The notes under the pieces: model-generated
What the model was told of the DNA's origin: nothing
Seen by the model: the letters and a program-made list of their open reading frames with translations, nothing else
Databases searched by the model: none
Translations under genes and position numbers: made by a program
From: SAR324 cluster bacterium
GTDB lineage: Bacteria > SAR324 > NAC60-12
Reading direction: 5' to 3'
Assembly: GCA_015232315.1 (NCBI GenBank)
Contig: JADFZZ010000019.1
Location: 26,167 to 90,166, forward strand
DNA length: 64,000 nt
Shown: piece after piece, positions 17,801 to 26,181 of the stretch
How the letters are laid out: every line of letters starts with the position of its first letter
How positions within the stretch are numbered: position 1 is the stretch's first letter

Positions 17801-17978
17801 CAATTTCCTCCGGTCCCGCGTTTTCATAGCTGGTGATCACACTCAGGGTGGGATAAGTGATTTCAGGCATCAGATCAATCGGGATGCGTTGCAGGGAAAT
17901 ACCCCCGAGAATCATCACAATCATGACCAGCATCGTGATCAACACCGGACGCTGTACAGAAATTTGGGACATATTCAT
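14874..17978 (-). CDS. RND efflux pump permease (HAE1-like), 1034 aa
   Basis: This is a full-length RND permease. TM1 is near residues 10-30 (VLITMLVMIVMILGGISL). The periplasmic motif YENAGPEEIENLI follows (about 50-62). TM2-6 lie at about 335-480, with the relay motif as GMIVDNAIVVLEN, so the second Asp of the usual Asp-Asp pair is Asn, as in many HAE1 pumps. The second TM bundle contains GIVVNNAILLVDTVN. I choose the ATG at 17978 because GAGG lies 5 bases upstream; a GTG two codons earlier is also in frame. It pairs with the adaptor gene upstream, but a 150-bp repeat element separates them. Substrate unknown. Confidence 0.92.
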   Translation of the reverse strand: MNMSQISVQRPVLITMLVMIVMILGGISLQRIPIDLMPEITYPTLSVITSYENAGPEEIENLITRPIEQAVSAVPGVEDVTSRSSSGSSLVRIAFTWGTNLDTAANDLRDRLDRIMSRLPEGVSRPTLRKFDLSQFPILIMGVTSHLEPIETESIVQDQVRYRIERQPGVASLDIWGGLTREIHVEVFADKLKALGLSFDEIVRGLQSQNINLPVGTLRKGNYNFVVRTVGEYNSLKEIEQTVIAMREGIPIQLKEIATVEDSWQRVSQIIKINGQKGIRISVQKQSGSNTVEVARAVLKEMERINQDIPQLTLTPLVDTSDYIERSINNVSSSAFYGGILAVGILLFFLRNLRSTLIIATSIPVSIIATFGLIYSAGFTLNMMTLGGLAIGVGMIVDNAIVVLENTFRVRSTGVSSRKAAISASREVTPAIIASTLTTLVIFLPLIFVRGMSGVMFQQLAYVISFALLCSLMVSLTFIPMLSSRLLDDSALSASNAFHERKFLAPVFHGLEGLLTGLELGYKSSLEWSLRYRWWVVGITMTLFGASFLLIPLVGVELMPAADQNEVRVNLEMDVGTHLDVMEAKLNDIEAIVRAEVPEASNIISRAGSSNWGGGGGHTGNIQIALKPSTERTRSSDDVANDLRKKLVNIPGMTIRTRPGQGLFVFRMISGGNNDSIEIQVRGYELKTGNLLAEQIKKTIENVSGITDVQISQESGQPEERIKVDRDRAADLNLTVSGVARTLQAIVSGIQGSKFREGGKEYDILVSVKNADLMSLEEVLQLTMINAVGQPVMLRNVVSSQLDTAPVQIERSGQQRVIAISANIAGRDLGTVVDELRQQLSRIPVPKDFNIVITGDYEAQQEAFGELMIGMILALILIYMVMACLYESLRDPLLVMFSVPLALIGVVLILFLTHSTFNVQSYIGCIMLAGIVVNNAILLVDTVNLLRNEIPLHEAIIESGRRRLRPILMTASTTVLGMVPMALGLGEGGETQAPMARVIIGGLTSSTLITLIFIPVLYSLFEQWIPKKTHQEEE

Positions 17979-17998
17979 CGACACCTCGGTATTATTGG

Positions 17999-18150
17999 AA
18001 GGTTAAAAAAGGTCAAAGGTCAAAGGTCAAAGGGTACAGACACCCGAAAGGGTGAACCAAAAATGATAAATTGGGGAGTCCTTAAGTTGAAAACCTATTT
18101 TAGGATGCATATGAACCCTTAACCTTTTCCCTTTAACCTTTTTTAACCTT
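17999..18150. mobile_element. Miniature inverted-repeat element between adaptor and pump genes
   Basis: The left end AAGGTTAAAAAAGGTCAAAGG (from 17999) is mirrored by the right end, whose reverse complement reads AAGGTTAAAAAAGGTTAAAGG (to 18150). Inside the left end the heptamer GGTCAAA is repeated three times (18011-18031). The element fills almost the whole gap between the adaptor stop codon and the pump ribosome site. No coding capacity. Confidence 0.75.
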
Positions 18151-19343
18151 TATTGCTGAGGGGATTCTGAGGAGGACTCAGTATTTTTTACTGGAAAGAC
18201 AATTTCCGAACCATCCTGGAGTAAATGCTGTCCCAGAGTGACCACCTGCCCAGCCAGCAATGGCTGAACAATCTCTACCCATTCCCCCTGAACAATCCCT
18301 TGTGTGACAGGTGTGAACACAACTTTCATTTCCTGGGTGTTGGCCAGAAAAATGCCCTTTTGGCCATCCCGCTCCACAATGGCTTTTAAGGGGATAACAG
18401 TGGCGTTGGGATGTTCGCTGAATTGAATGGAAACACGCACAAACATTCCGGGCTTTAGTCCGTGATCCGCATTGGGAATTTCAATTTCAACCCGTGCTTC
18501 ACGGGAAGTTTCCTGGATCATGGGCGCAATCCTTACGACTTTCCCGTGAAACGTTTTCTGTCCCATGACATCATTGAATACGACAGCGTTTTGTCCGGGG
18601 TTTAATTTGAAATATTCCCGTTCTGTCACATGAATCACCGCAACCAGTGATGAAATATCCAGAATGGAAACAATGGGTGAGTTGGGACTCAGCAAAGCGC
18701 CTTCATCCACAAAACGCTCTCCCACCACCCGTTCCCGCAGGGGAATCTCATCCCAGACCGCACTGATTCTGGTGTAGGACAGTCTGATATTGGCCGCTTC
18801 CAATTCCGATTGTTTTTCAGTCACCTGAGCTTGTGCCACCCGGTAATCGGCCTGTTGCTGGGCAAATTGAGATTCCGCGTTTTCCAGTTCAGTGGCAGAC
18901 AGCAACTTTTTATTCTTTAACGCACGGGATCTTTCCAGTTGTCTGCGCGCCAGTTCCATTGCGTTGAGTCTTGTTTCCATATTGGCTTTGGCGACCTCCA
19001 CCGCAGCTTGTGCCTGATGGCTTTGTTGCACATATTCATCATCATCCAGTTGCGCCAGCAATTGATTGGGCTTCACACTGTCGCCAATATTCACCCACAG
19101 TTTTTTGAGATGTCCGTTGATTTTGGGGGCCACCACAACTCTGGATCTGGCAAACAATGTCCCCGTGAACTGGCCAATATCCTGAATCAGTCGTTGCTGA
19201 ACCGCTTCTGTTTCAACCGCCACGGCTAATGACCCTTTTTTTTTGCCTGAAGGTCCACCAGAACTCATGAGACGTTCATAAACCTGCCATCCAGTCAACC
19301 CTGCCAATGTCAACAGTAGCAGTGTGGTAATTATTTTTTTCAT
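18150..19343 (-). CDS. RND periplasmic adaptor (membrane fusion protein), 397 aa
   Basis: An N-terminal anchor (about residues 3-22) is followed by the first lipoyl half (VVVAPKINGHLKKLWVNIGD, about 70-90) and a complete alpha-helical hairpin rich in Gln, Glu and Ala (about 105-185). The second lipoyl half, beta-barrel and membrane-proximal domains complete the protein, so this adaptor has the full architecture. It joins the inner-membrane pump encoded next to an outer-membrane channel. An AGGAG site lies 8 bases before the ATG. Its stop codon abuts the inverted-repeat element at 17999-18150. Confidence 0.93.
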   Translation of the reverse strand: MKKIITTLLLLTLAGLTGWQVYERLMSSGGPSGKKKGSLAVAVETEAVQQRLIQDIGQFTGTLFARSRVVVAPKINGHLKKLWVNIGDSVKPNQLLAQLDDDEYVQQSHQAQAAVEVAKANMETRLNAMELARRQLERSRALKNKKLLSATELENAESQFAQQQADYRVAQAQVTEKQSELEAANIRLSYTRISAVWDEIPLRERVVGERFVDEGALLSPNSPIVSILDISSLVAVIHVTEREYFKLNPGQNAVVFNDVMGQKTFHGKVVRIAPMIQETSREARVEIEIPNADHGLKPGMFVRVSIQFSEHPNATVIPLKAIVERDGQKGIFLANTQEMKVVFTPVTQGIVQGEWVEIVQPLLAGQVVTLGQHLLQDGSEIVFPVKNTESSSESPQQ

Positions 19344-19434
19344 AAAAGAACTCCTGTAGGATTTTCAGGTCAAGTATTGATCATTGGTGCCAAAACTTCA
19401 TCGAAGTTCCGTTTTCAGCGGGCAGACCGATCTA

Positions 19435-19518
19435 TCAGAACCTGAACAATTTTTCGAGCGTATGAGCGGTCAGAATACGTTCAGCCAAGGTTTCCAATTG
19501 AAAAAAGACCAGACAAAA
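19435..19518 (-). pseudogene. C-terminal remnant of an Rpn-type (PD-(D/E)XK) transposase-like gene
   Basis: The reverse strand encodes QLETLAERILTAHTLEKLFRF followed by TGA. This is very close to the end of the longer fragment at 39232-39528 (QLETLAERVLTAQSLEELFRF). Only the last two dozen or so codons survive. The upstream part runs directly into the repeat arm at 19498-19545. Genes of this family usually encode about 300 residues with a nuclease domain and this C-terminal region. Confidence 0.6.
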
Positions 19519-19545
19519 TGTTTCACATCAAACGGAACCACTGCC
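19498..19545. repeat. Solo copy of the GGAACCACTGCC repeat arm
   Basis: This 48-base stretch (AAAAAGACCA.ACAAAA..., then ACATCAAACGGAACCACTGCC) matches the right arm of the element at 46201-46635. It overlaps the last codons of the methyltransferase gene at 19528-20100. Confidence 0.7.
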
Positions 19546-20100
19546 GATTGCTTTCGCTAATACATAAAATGTGTTGTAGGGCCAGATCCAGTTTCCCAGT
19601 TTTTTGCTGGATAACGGGAAATGCCTTTGTTGCAGTACTTGAAATCCGGCTTTTTCTATTATTTCCGGCAAATTATGTTCATCCCAATACGTGACATGTG
19701 TTGGATCCATCCCCCATCCTTTTTTGTTAGGAACAACGATTAGCAGATTTCCGCCCTGTTTCATGACTCTTTTGGTTTCTTTCAGACAGGCCTCAGGCTG
19801 ATCAATGTGTTCAAACACATTGTCCAGCAGCACACTGTCAAATTGTGCCTCTGAAAATGGAAGATTTGTGGCCGTCCCCCTGCGAACATCGAGTTTCTGG
19901 TTCCGACAGAAGTCCACAACATCCTGATTCACATCCACACCGATAAACTGATCAGCCATTTGCAGGAATTCGCCAAGACCACAGCCTATCTCCAGTCCTC
20001 GTCCGGGTAATACCGATAAATAAACTGGGTAAAGAAGCTTTTTTCTGTAATAATAGCTCAATTGCTTGCGTTGGTTTAAATATTCAAAATAATCATCCAT
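19528..20100 (-). CDS. SAM-dependent methyltransferase (class I, Methyltransf_11-like), 190 aa
   Basis: The SAM-binding motif I is LEIGCGLGEF (about residues 36-45). The acidic motif II GVDVNQD follows (about 53-59), then LDNVFEHIDQPEACLKETKRVMKQGGNLLIVVPN (about 92-125), the usual DxxEHxxDP and LxPGG blocks of this family. The substrate is unknown. The start has an AGGAG site. The final residues GSGSV and the stop are encoded inside a dispersed repeat, so the natural C-terminus may have been longer and replaced. Confidence 0.85.
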   Translation of the reverse strand: MDDYFEYLNQRKQLSYYYRKKLLYPVYLSVLPGRGLEIGCGLGEFLQMADQFIGVDVNQDVVDFCRNQKLDVRRGTATNLPFSEAQFDSVLLDNVFEHIDQPEACLKETKRVMKQGGNLLIVVPNKKGWGMDPTHVTYWDEHNLPEIIEKAGFQVLQQRHFPLSSKKLGNWIWPYNTFYVLAKAIGSGSV

Positions 20101-20324
20101 AAGAGAGCTCCTGTTCGGATAAGACGGGTAATGTTTAAATGTTTTTAAAAAGCCTTATTGGGGATTTGGCCTGAACTATGCTAAAGAACTTCAAACAAGT
20201 TCTACCCATGTTTTAGCCGGGACTGAAGGTATTGTCTGGCATATTTTAGCTTGTCATACAAGCTCTCAATTGTTATTCAATCATTATCAAATCAAACAAT
20301 TATCAATCTGTTTCAGGCAATAAA

Positions 20325-22646
20325 ATGTTAAATCAATCTTTGATTCTCGTTATCAGTTCAACTCTGCTATTCATCAATGCGTGCACTGCCACACCAATCA
20401 GTACGCCATTGACTGATACTGCATCCACAACTCAAGCTGTTACAAAAAATGATATCCTTCCTGAAAACAAGTCCTCCAACACAGCCGTTTCTGAGGAGCT
20501 TCCTGTCTCTGTGGTTGAAGAGACTCAGACAGTAGCCCCACAGTCAACAGAAACTGCGTCCGTGCCCCCTGATCCATTCAATGATGTCCAGGAACCTGTG
20601 GTTTCAGACAATGATGTTCAGGAATCTGTGGTTTCAGATGAAAATGAAATATTCTTACCCGTGATTTTTTCTCAAGAAAACGTGGAGGATTCCATTATCA
20701 CGGATAATACTGGAGAGAATTCTGATACGAATCAGGAATTCAACGAACAGGACCTGTTTATTTCCGAAGAGGAAAGCTCTGATCTTTTTAGTGATACCGA
20801 AGTCTCTGAACAATTGACAGAACCTGAACTTGAGAACAACTTTGAAATGGATACCGCTTCCGATCTTGAAGAAGAGAGCGATATTCCTGACGACCTGGTT
20901 GTGGTTGAAGATCCGGTTCTTTCAGATGAAGATGAAATTATTGCTGCTGAAACAGAGGATCTCGCAATCAATCAGCCAGAAGTTGAAGAGACTTCCGAAC
21001 TCATCAATGAGTTTGAAGAAAAACAAACTGAAACGGAAACCGTCCAATATGACATTCCTATTGTTGAGAACAAACGGGTAGAACAGTTGAAGTCTTTCTA
21101 TCTGTATAAACGTCGAAAAGTACTCGAAACCGGATTACATCGTTCCGGTAAGTATTTGCCGATGATCAGAAAAATATTTGCTGAAAAAAATCTGCCCCTG
21201 GATCTGGCGTATCTGGTCGCCGTTGAAAGTAATTATCATCCGCGGGCAAGATCGCATAAAAGCGCCGTGGGATTGTGGCAATTTATTCCTTCAACCGGGC
21301 GCTTGTACGGACTTAAGATCAACAAGTGGATTGATGAACGTATGGACCCTGTTAAATCAACTGAATCCGCCGCTAAATACCTTACCTACCTATATGATAT
21401 GTTTGGCAATTGGGAATTGGCGGTTGCGGCCTATAATACAGGTGAAGGCCGGGTGATGCGTCAGGTTAGAAAAGCGAAAGCTCTTGGCGTCGCGTCAGAT
21501 TTCTGGTCCTTGAAACTTCCCCGTGAAACACGAAATTATGTTCCAGCGCTCATGGCTGTCACGATTATTTCAAAAAACCTGAAGGCTTATGGTCTGGAGC
21601 ATATTGAACCTGAATTACCAATGATCGAAGATTCTGTAAAAATTTCCTCCAATTATTCCTTACAGGAAATTTCAAAAAGAGCAGGAGTCTCCATGGAAGA
21701 ACTGATGGATCTTAATCCTGCGCTTTATCGTGGCATACCACCGTTGCACGAACAGGAATACTCTTTGATTTTGCCCAAAGAAAAGCATGAGCCCTTATTG
21801 GCTTCGCTTGAACAGAATCCCGAACCAGAACAACGCCTGGATAAATCGTATGCGGATTATCTGGATTACTCATCCAGTATGACACAAATTCTGGCAGAAC
21901 ATGGCGATTCCGTTTATATTTATGTCCATCGGGGAGATAATCTGTGGACGTTGGCACGAAAACACAATACCTCCGTCCAACGATTGATGGAATGGAATCA
22001 TCTTCATAAGCATAGTATTCTGCGAATCAATCAACGATTAAAAGTTTATATTCCTACATGGAAAGTTTTCAATCTTGCGGCTTCCCGTAAATCACAACCC
22101 GTGATTGAACCACCCGCCAATGGCTACTCTATCACAGTCAAACCTGGCATGACCTTGTCTCAACTTTCGCGGCAATACCGCGTCAGTGTGAACACCCTCA
22201 TGCAGTGGAATGGCCTCACACGGCCATCACAACTGAGAGCAAACCAGAAGTTGATTGTCGGCAAAACGGTCTCCCGACCTGTCTCAACAAAGAATAACAT
22301 TGATAGCGGAAAATATCGTGTGATTGAGGTTCCCACAGGGATGACATTGTCAGAAATAGCGATCCGTTTCAGTACTTCCGTAGAGCAGTTATTGCAATGG
22401 AATAACCTTGACCATCCCAGAGATTTGAAGGCCGGGCAAACCCTGATCGTTGCACCAGGCTCTTCTACGGATAAAGAACAACCTCATCATGTAATCCGAA
22501 TCCGCAAAGGAGATACCTTGTGGAAAATTGCTCAAACTTATGGCACCTCTGTAGAAAAATTACTGGTACTCAACGGAATTTCTTCTCCCCACAGCCTGCA
22601 ACCTGATCAAAAGTTGCTGGTTCCCAACATGTCAAATGATACATGA
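20325..22646 (+). CDS. mltD: MltD-like lytic murein transglycosylase with LysM domains, 773 aa
   Basis: The signal peptide ends in a lipobox (LFINAC, Cys at about 20). A long, very acidic linker (about 40-245) includes a small direct repeat of NDVQE.VVSD. The SLT domain (about 280-400) carries the catalytic Glu at residue 301 in AVESNYHP, plus GLWQFIPSTG and AAYNTGEGRV. Four LysM domains follow at about 531-575, 600-645, 663-708 and 721-768. A weaker LysM-like unit (SLQEISKRAGVSMEELMDLNP) precedes them at about 445. The enzyme cleaves peptidoglycan glycan strands with anhydro-muropeptide formation. MltD of E. coli has fewer LysM units and lacks such an acidic linker. Confidence 0.9.
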   Translation: MLNQSLILVISSTLLFINACTATPISTPLTDTASTTQAVTKNDILPENKSSNTAVSEELPVSVVEETQTVAPQSTETASVPPDPFNDVQEPVVSDNDVQESVVSDENEIFLPVIFSQENVEDSIITDNTGENSDTNQEFNEQDLFISEEESSDLFSDTEVSEQLTEPELENNFEMDTASDLEEESDIPDDLVVVEDPVLSDEDEIIAAETEDLAINQPEVEETSELINEFEEKQTETETVQYDIPIVENKRVEQLKSFYLYKRRKVLETGLHRSGKYLPMIRKIFAEKNLPLDLAYLVAVESNYHPRARSHKSAVGLWQFIPSTGRLYGLKINKWIDERMDPVKSTESAAKYLTYLYDMFGNWELAVAAYNTGEGRVMRQVRKAKALGVASDFWSLKLPRETRNYVPALMAVTIISKNLKAYGLEHIEPELPMIEDSVKISSNYSLQEISKRAGVSMEELMDLNPALYRGIPPLHEQEYSLILPKEKHEPLLASLEQNPEPEQRLDKSYADYLDYSSSMTQILAEHGDSVYIYVHRGDNLWTLARKHNTSVQRLMEWNHLHKHSILRINQRLKVYIPTWKVFNLAASRKSQPVIEPPANGYSITVKPGMTLSQLSRQYRVSVNTLMQWNGLTRPSQLRANQKLIVGKTVSRPVSTKNNIDSGKYRVIEVPTGMTLSEIAIRFSTSVEQLLQWNNLDHPRDLKAGQTLIVAPGSSTDKEQPHHVIRIRKGDTLWKIAQTYGTSVEKLLVLNGISSPHSLQPDQKLLVPNMSNDT

Positions 22647-22753
22647 GTCTCATGCATGAGAGAATCGCAGTTCTCTTGTGCACTCCTGACATACCGCCCA
22701 TTTTCTCCTTCACAAGTCACACTTCTGTGATTTCCATCTGACAAACACCCTCT

Positions 22754-23491
22754 ATGAAAACCAGAATTGATCAATTGCTAGTAGAGCGGGGACTGGTGGA
22801 ATCCCGGGAAAAAGGACAGGCTTTGATTCTTGCAGGAAAAGTTAAGGTCAATGGTGTTCCCGTGGACAAGGCTGGTAAAATGTTTGAACAGGATGCCACG
22901 TTAGAAGTGGAAGCCAAAGTTCATCCCTACGTCAGTCGGGGGGGACTCAAGATGGAACATGCTCTGGAAGTCTTCGGAATATCGCCTCAGCACAAAATTG
23001 TCATGGATATCGGCGCTTCGACAGGTGGGTTCACCCACTGTCTGTTGCTTCAAGGGGCCGAACATGTATATGCGGTTGATGTGGGCTATGGTCAACTGGC
23101 ATGGGAACTTCAGCAGCACCCTGCCGTCACCTCACTGGAAAGAACCAATATCCGTCATCTTCCTTTTGAAAAAATTGGTAAAATGATGGATTTGATTGTC
23201 ATTGACGCATCGTTCATATCGCTCAAGCTTATTTTCCCCAAAACGCATGAGTTTCTGAAACCGGGAGGCGACGTGATCGCGTTGGTCAAACCCCAGTTTG
23301 AAGCAGGGCGTCAGGAAATTGGAAAACGCGGGAAAGTATCCGATGAAGACGTTCATGCACGGGTTCAACAGGAAATAACCGATGCGGCCAGATTGTTTGG
23401 TTTTGAGGTGTGTCAGTGGAGCATTTCCCCCATAGAAGGTAAAAAAAGCAACAACCGTGAATTCCTGGTTTATCTTAAAAAACTGGTGTGA
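22754..23491 (+). CDS. tlyA: TlyA-family rRNA 2'-O-methyltransferase / hemolysin-like protein, 245 aa
   Basis: An N-terminal S4 RNA-binding domain (residues 1-60: RIDQLLVERGLVESREKGQALILAGKVKVNG) is followed by an FtsJ-like methyltransferase fold. Motif I is DIGASTGGFTHCLLLQGA (about 80-97), AVDVGYGQLAWELQ follows, then the LIVIDASFISL block (about 155) and LVKPQFEAGR (about 178). This is the standard TlyA order and length. The family methylates rRNA at 2'-O of cytidine. It lies 17 bp before parB on the same strand, suggesting one transcript. Confidence 0.92.
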   Translation: MKTRIDQLLVERGLVESREKGQALILAGKVKVNGVPVDKAGKMFEQDATLEVEAKVHPYVSRGGLKMEHALEVFGISPQHKIVMDIGASTGGFTHCLLLQGAEHVYAVDVGYGQLAWELQQHPAVTSLERTNIRHLPFEKIGKMMDLIVIDASFISLKLIFPKTHEFLKPGGDVIALVKPQFEAGRQEIGKRGKVSDEDVHARVQQEITDAARLFGFEVCQWSISPIEGKKSNNREFLVYLKKLV

Positions 23492-23508
23492 TTGCCTGAG
23501 TCAACTGT

Positions 23509-24324
23509 ATGGTCTCATCCAAAGAAGTTCTTTTGAAAATTCCCCTGGAAAATATTCTTCCAAACCCCAAACAGCCTCGCAAAAGATTTCATGAAGAATC
23601 CCTCAAAGGTTTAGCGCAGTCCATCCGTAATCAAGGCATCATACAACCACTGGTGGTTCGCCGGTCAAAAACCATGAATGGTTGTTTTGAACTGATTGCG
23701 GGAGAACGCCGTTGGCGGGCGATCCAGATGACGGATATCACGGATGTCCCGTGTCTGATCAAGGAAGTGTCCGATCAGGATCTGCTGGAAGTTGCGCTGC
23801 TGGAAAACATCCAACGTGAAAATCTGACTCCGGTTGAAGAAGCACGATGTTATGAGGACTTATTGAACACGCATGGATATACTCAGGAACAACTGGCGAG
23901 CCGGATTGGAAAAAACAGGGCGACCATTGCCAATGCCATTCGCTTGTTGCAATTACCATCTCCAATTTTGAATGACCTGGAAGAAGGTCGATTGAGCAGC
24001 GGTCATGCCCGCCCCTTACTGTCATTGGCAGATGAAGCAGAACAATTACGCATGAGAGAACTGATCTTGCGGCAGGAATGGTCTGTCAGGGAAACAGAAA
24101 CCAAAGTTCGTGACCGCCTTCATGAATTCAAAACAAAAGCCACATCCGCAAGAAAGTTGACTCGTCGGGAAATCGAGGTTGAGTTGTTGCATCAGCAGGA
24201 AGAGTGGGTTCAGCAACTGGGAACAAAGGTTCATTTGAATTTTCATCAGGGACAGGGATCGATCAAAATCGAATTTTATTCCCTCGAAGAATATGAACGA
24301 ATCCGAAATCTGCTCTTTAAATAA
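23509..24324 (+). CDS. parB: ParB/Spo0J-family chromosome partition protein, 271 aa
   Basis: The N-terminal ParB/Srx CTP-binding domain has PNPKQPRKRFHEESLKGLA-type box I (about 18-35), GERRWRA (65-71) and ENIQREN (about 99-105). A helix-turn-helix follows (YTQEQLASRIGKNRATIANAIRLLQLP, about 124-150) and a C-terminal dimerisation region. These blocks bind parS and form CTP-dependent clamps in the family. No parA is present next to it; the neighbour is tlyA. The C-terminal part is shorter in basic linker than usual but the protein is not truncated. It ends 6 bp from a convergent sensor gene. Confidence 0.9.
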   Translation: MVSSKEVLLKIPLENILPNPKQPRKRFHEESLKGLAQSIRNQGIIQPLVVRRSKTMNGCFELIAGERRWRAIQMTDITDVPCLIKEVSDQDLLEVALLENIQRENLTPVEEARCYEDLLNTHGYTQEQLASRIGKNRATIANAIRLLQLPSPILNDLEEGRLSSGHARPLLSLADEAEQLRMRELILRQEWSVRETETKVRDRLHEFKTKATSARKLTRREIEVELLHQQEEWVQQLGTKVHLNFHQGQGSIKIEFYSLEEYERIRNLLFK

Positions 24325-24330
24325 ACCACG

Positions 24331-25992
24331 CTATTGCTTGGGTTGCACAACAGGCAGGTACACATGAAAACATGTTCCGGTGGTTCCATCTGAATGCACT
24401 TCCAGACGTCCGCCATGATCCTGAAGAATCCCATAGCTGATCGATAAGCCTAAACCAGTTCCCGCTCCGACTTCCTTGGTGGTAAAAAACGGATCAAAAA
24501 TTTTATCCTGGATTTCTGCTGGAATACCGGTGCCATTGTCTTCTACTTCCGTCACAATCCAGGTATCCTTCATATAAACTCTGATATGGATCATTTTATG
24601 TTCTCTTCCAGTCAGTGCGTCTTTGGCATTCATCAGTAAATTGATCAAGACTTGCTCAATCTGGACAGGATAACAATTAATCAGGGGCAACGGCTCAATC
24701 GGGAAATGCATGAATATTTGTATATTCTGATGCTCCAGTTGTCGATTGATCAGTGTGAAGGAATTATGGATGATTTGTGACAAATCATGTTCTGATCGGG
24801 ATGAATGCTGGGTATCCCGGCCAAAAACCCTTAGATAATTGATGATCAATGAAGCCCTTTCGACTTGTTTCAAAATTTTCTGGATGGTGGGAATCGGATC
24901 TTCCTGATGTCCTCTGTCAATGGAACGTAAATAATTTTTGGAGGACATCTGGATCGTGCTCAAGGGTTGATTGAGTTCATGGGCGATGCCTGTTGCCATT
25001 TCTCCCAGGGATGCGAGTTTCGAGGATTGTACCAACTGGGCCTGGGTGTTTTTCAGTTCATGGTTGGTTACCACCAGTTGTTCATTGATTTCCATCAGCG
25101 TTTCTTCTGTCACTTTTCTTGCGGTCACATCCCGCTGTACCCATACAAAATGACTGGCTTGTCCCATGGGATCAAACACAGGACTGAGGGTCAGTTCGTT
25201 CCAGAAGGGCGTGCCATTTTTCTGATAGGTCATCAATTCACCCCGGTAAACCGTATGTTTCATGATTGATTGGCGAATTTGTTCCATTGCCAAAGTATCT
25301 GTGTGTTCTCCATCAAGAAAATTAACGGGTTGACCAATCACTTCTTCTACGGAATAACCTGTCAAACGAAGATACGCTTCATTGGCATAAACAGCCTGAT
25401 GCCCCCGGGTATGAGGATCTGTAATCAGCACGCCTTCGGTAAGGGATTCTATCGCACGGGTCAAAACCCTCAAATAAGCTTCTTTCTGCTGGTGCTCCCA
25501 GATTTCATGCTGGAGTTTTTCATTGGTTTGCTGGAGTTCACGAGTGCGGGACCGGATAAGTTTTTCCAGATGATTTTTATATTGCTCCAGTTCCTCCATG
25601 TATTTTTTGGATCGGTCCTGTTCAAACTTGGACGTCAGCGCGTTTTTGACTCTGGCCTTGAGAATCAGTTGTTTGATCGGTTTTGTTAAATAATCAGTCG
25701 CGCCATGATCAAAACAATTCGCCAGGGTTTGATCATTTTCTTCACCAGTCAGCATAATCACTGGAATCTCATGGAACACCGCATGGTTTTTTAATAATTT
25801 GAGCAACGTAATCCCATCCGTTTGCGGCATATAAATATCCAGCAGCAGCAGATCAAAGCTTTCCTTCTCAAGACGATCCATCAAGAAAGTCGGTTGAGTA
25901 ATGAATTTCACTTCATATCCCATCTCAGACAACACGGTTCGAACATGTTGAACGACATTGGTGTCATCATCTACGACCAGAATGTTAGCCAT
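24331..25992 (-). CDS. REC-PAS-histidine kinase hybrid, 553 aa
   Basis: An N-terminal receiver domain (about residues 1-120; ILVVDDD, phospho-acceptor Asp52 in LLLLDIYMP, Lys in YLTKP) is followed by a coiled-coil linker (about 125-170) and a PAS domain (about 175-300, ending [13 protein letters not shown]). The HisKA segment has His338 in [12 protein letters not shown]. The HATPase domain has [18 protein letters not shown] and GTGLGLSIS. There are no TM segments, so it is a soluble kinase, probably activated through its own receiver by another kinase. The hybrid kinase gene at 26182 runs divergently and is a candidate partner, which is inference only. Confidence 0.92.
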   Translation of the reverse strand: MANILVVDDDTNVVQHVRTVLSEMGYEVKFITQPTFLMDRLEKESFDLLLLDIYMPQTDGITLLKLLKNHAVFHEIPVIMLTGEENDQTLANCFDHGATDYLTKPIKQLILKARVKNALTSKFEQDRSKKYMEELEQYKNHLEKLIRSRTRELQQTNEKLQHEIWEHQQKEAYLRVLTRAIESLTEGVLITDPHTRGHQAVYANEAYLRLTGYSVEEVIGQPVNFLDGEHTDTLAMEQIRQSIMKHTVYRGELMTYQKNGTPFWNELTLSPVFDPMGQASHFVWVQRDVTARKVTEETLMEINEQLVVTNHELKNTQAQLVQSSKLASLGEMATGIAHELNQPLSTIQMSSKNYLRSIDRGHQEDPIPTIQKILKQVERASLIINYLRVFGRDTQHSSRSEHDLSQIIHNSFTLINRQLEHQNIQIFMHFPIEPLPLINCYPVQIEQVLINLLMNAKDALTGREHKMIHIRVYMKDTWIVTEVEDNGTGIPAEIQDKIFDPFFTTKEVGAGTGLGLSISYGILQDHGGRLEVHSDGTTGTCFHVYLPVVQPKQ

Positions 25993-26181
25993 TTCGATTC
26001 ATCCCAGTTAAAATAAAGAGTTTCCTGATATTTTGCATTGACCTAACGGATAAGAATTTACATATAAACTATAGACCTTGAAGCCTGTCAATCATTAAAT
26101 TCAAACTGGGAATTATCCGATAAACAGCTTCCTGTTGAATTTTGACAGTCCCGAAAATTGCTTCATAATGAATTCGGGGAC

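Noticed and set aside
22650..22690. Possible terminator hairpin AGAGAA/TTCTCT after the MltD-like gene
   Set aside because: The stem is only six pairs with no following T-run, so it is not convincing as a terminator.
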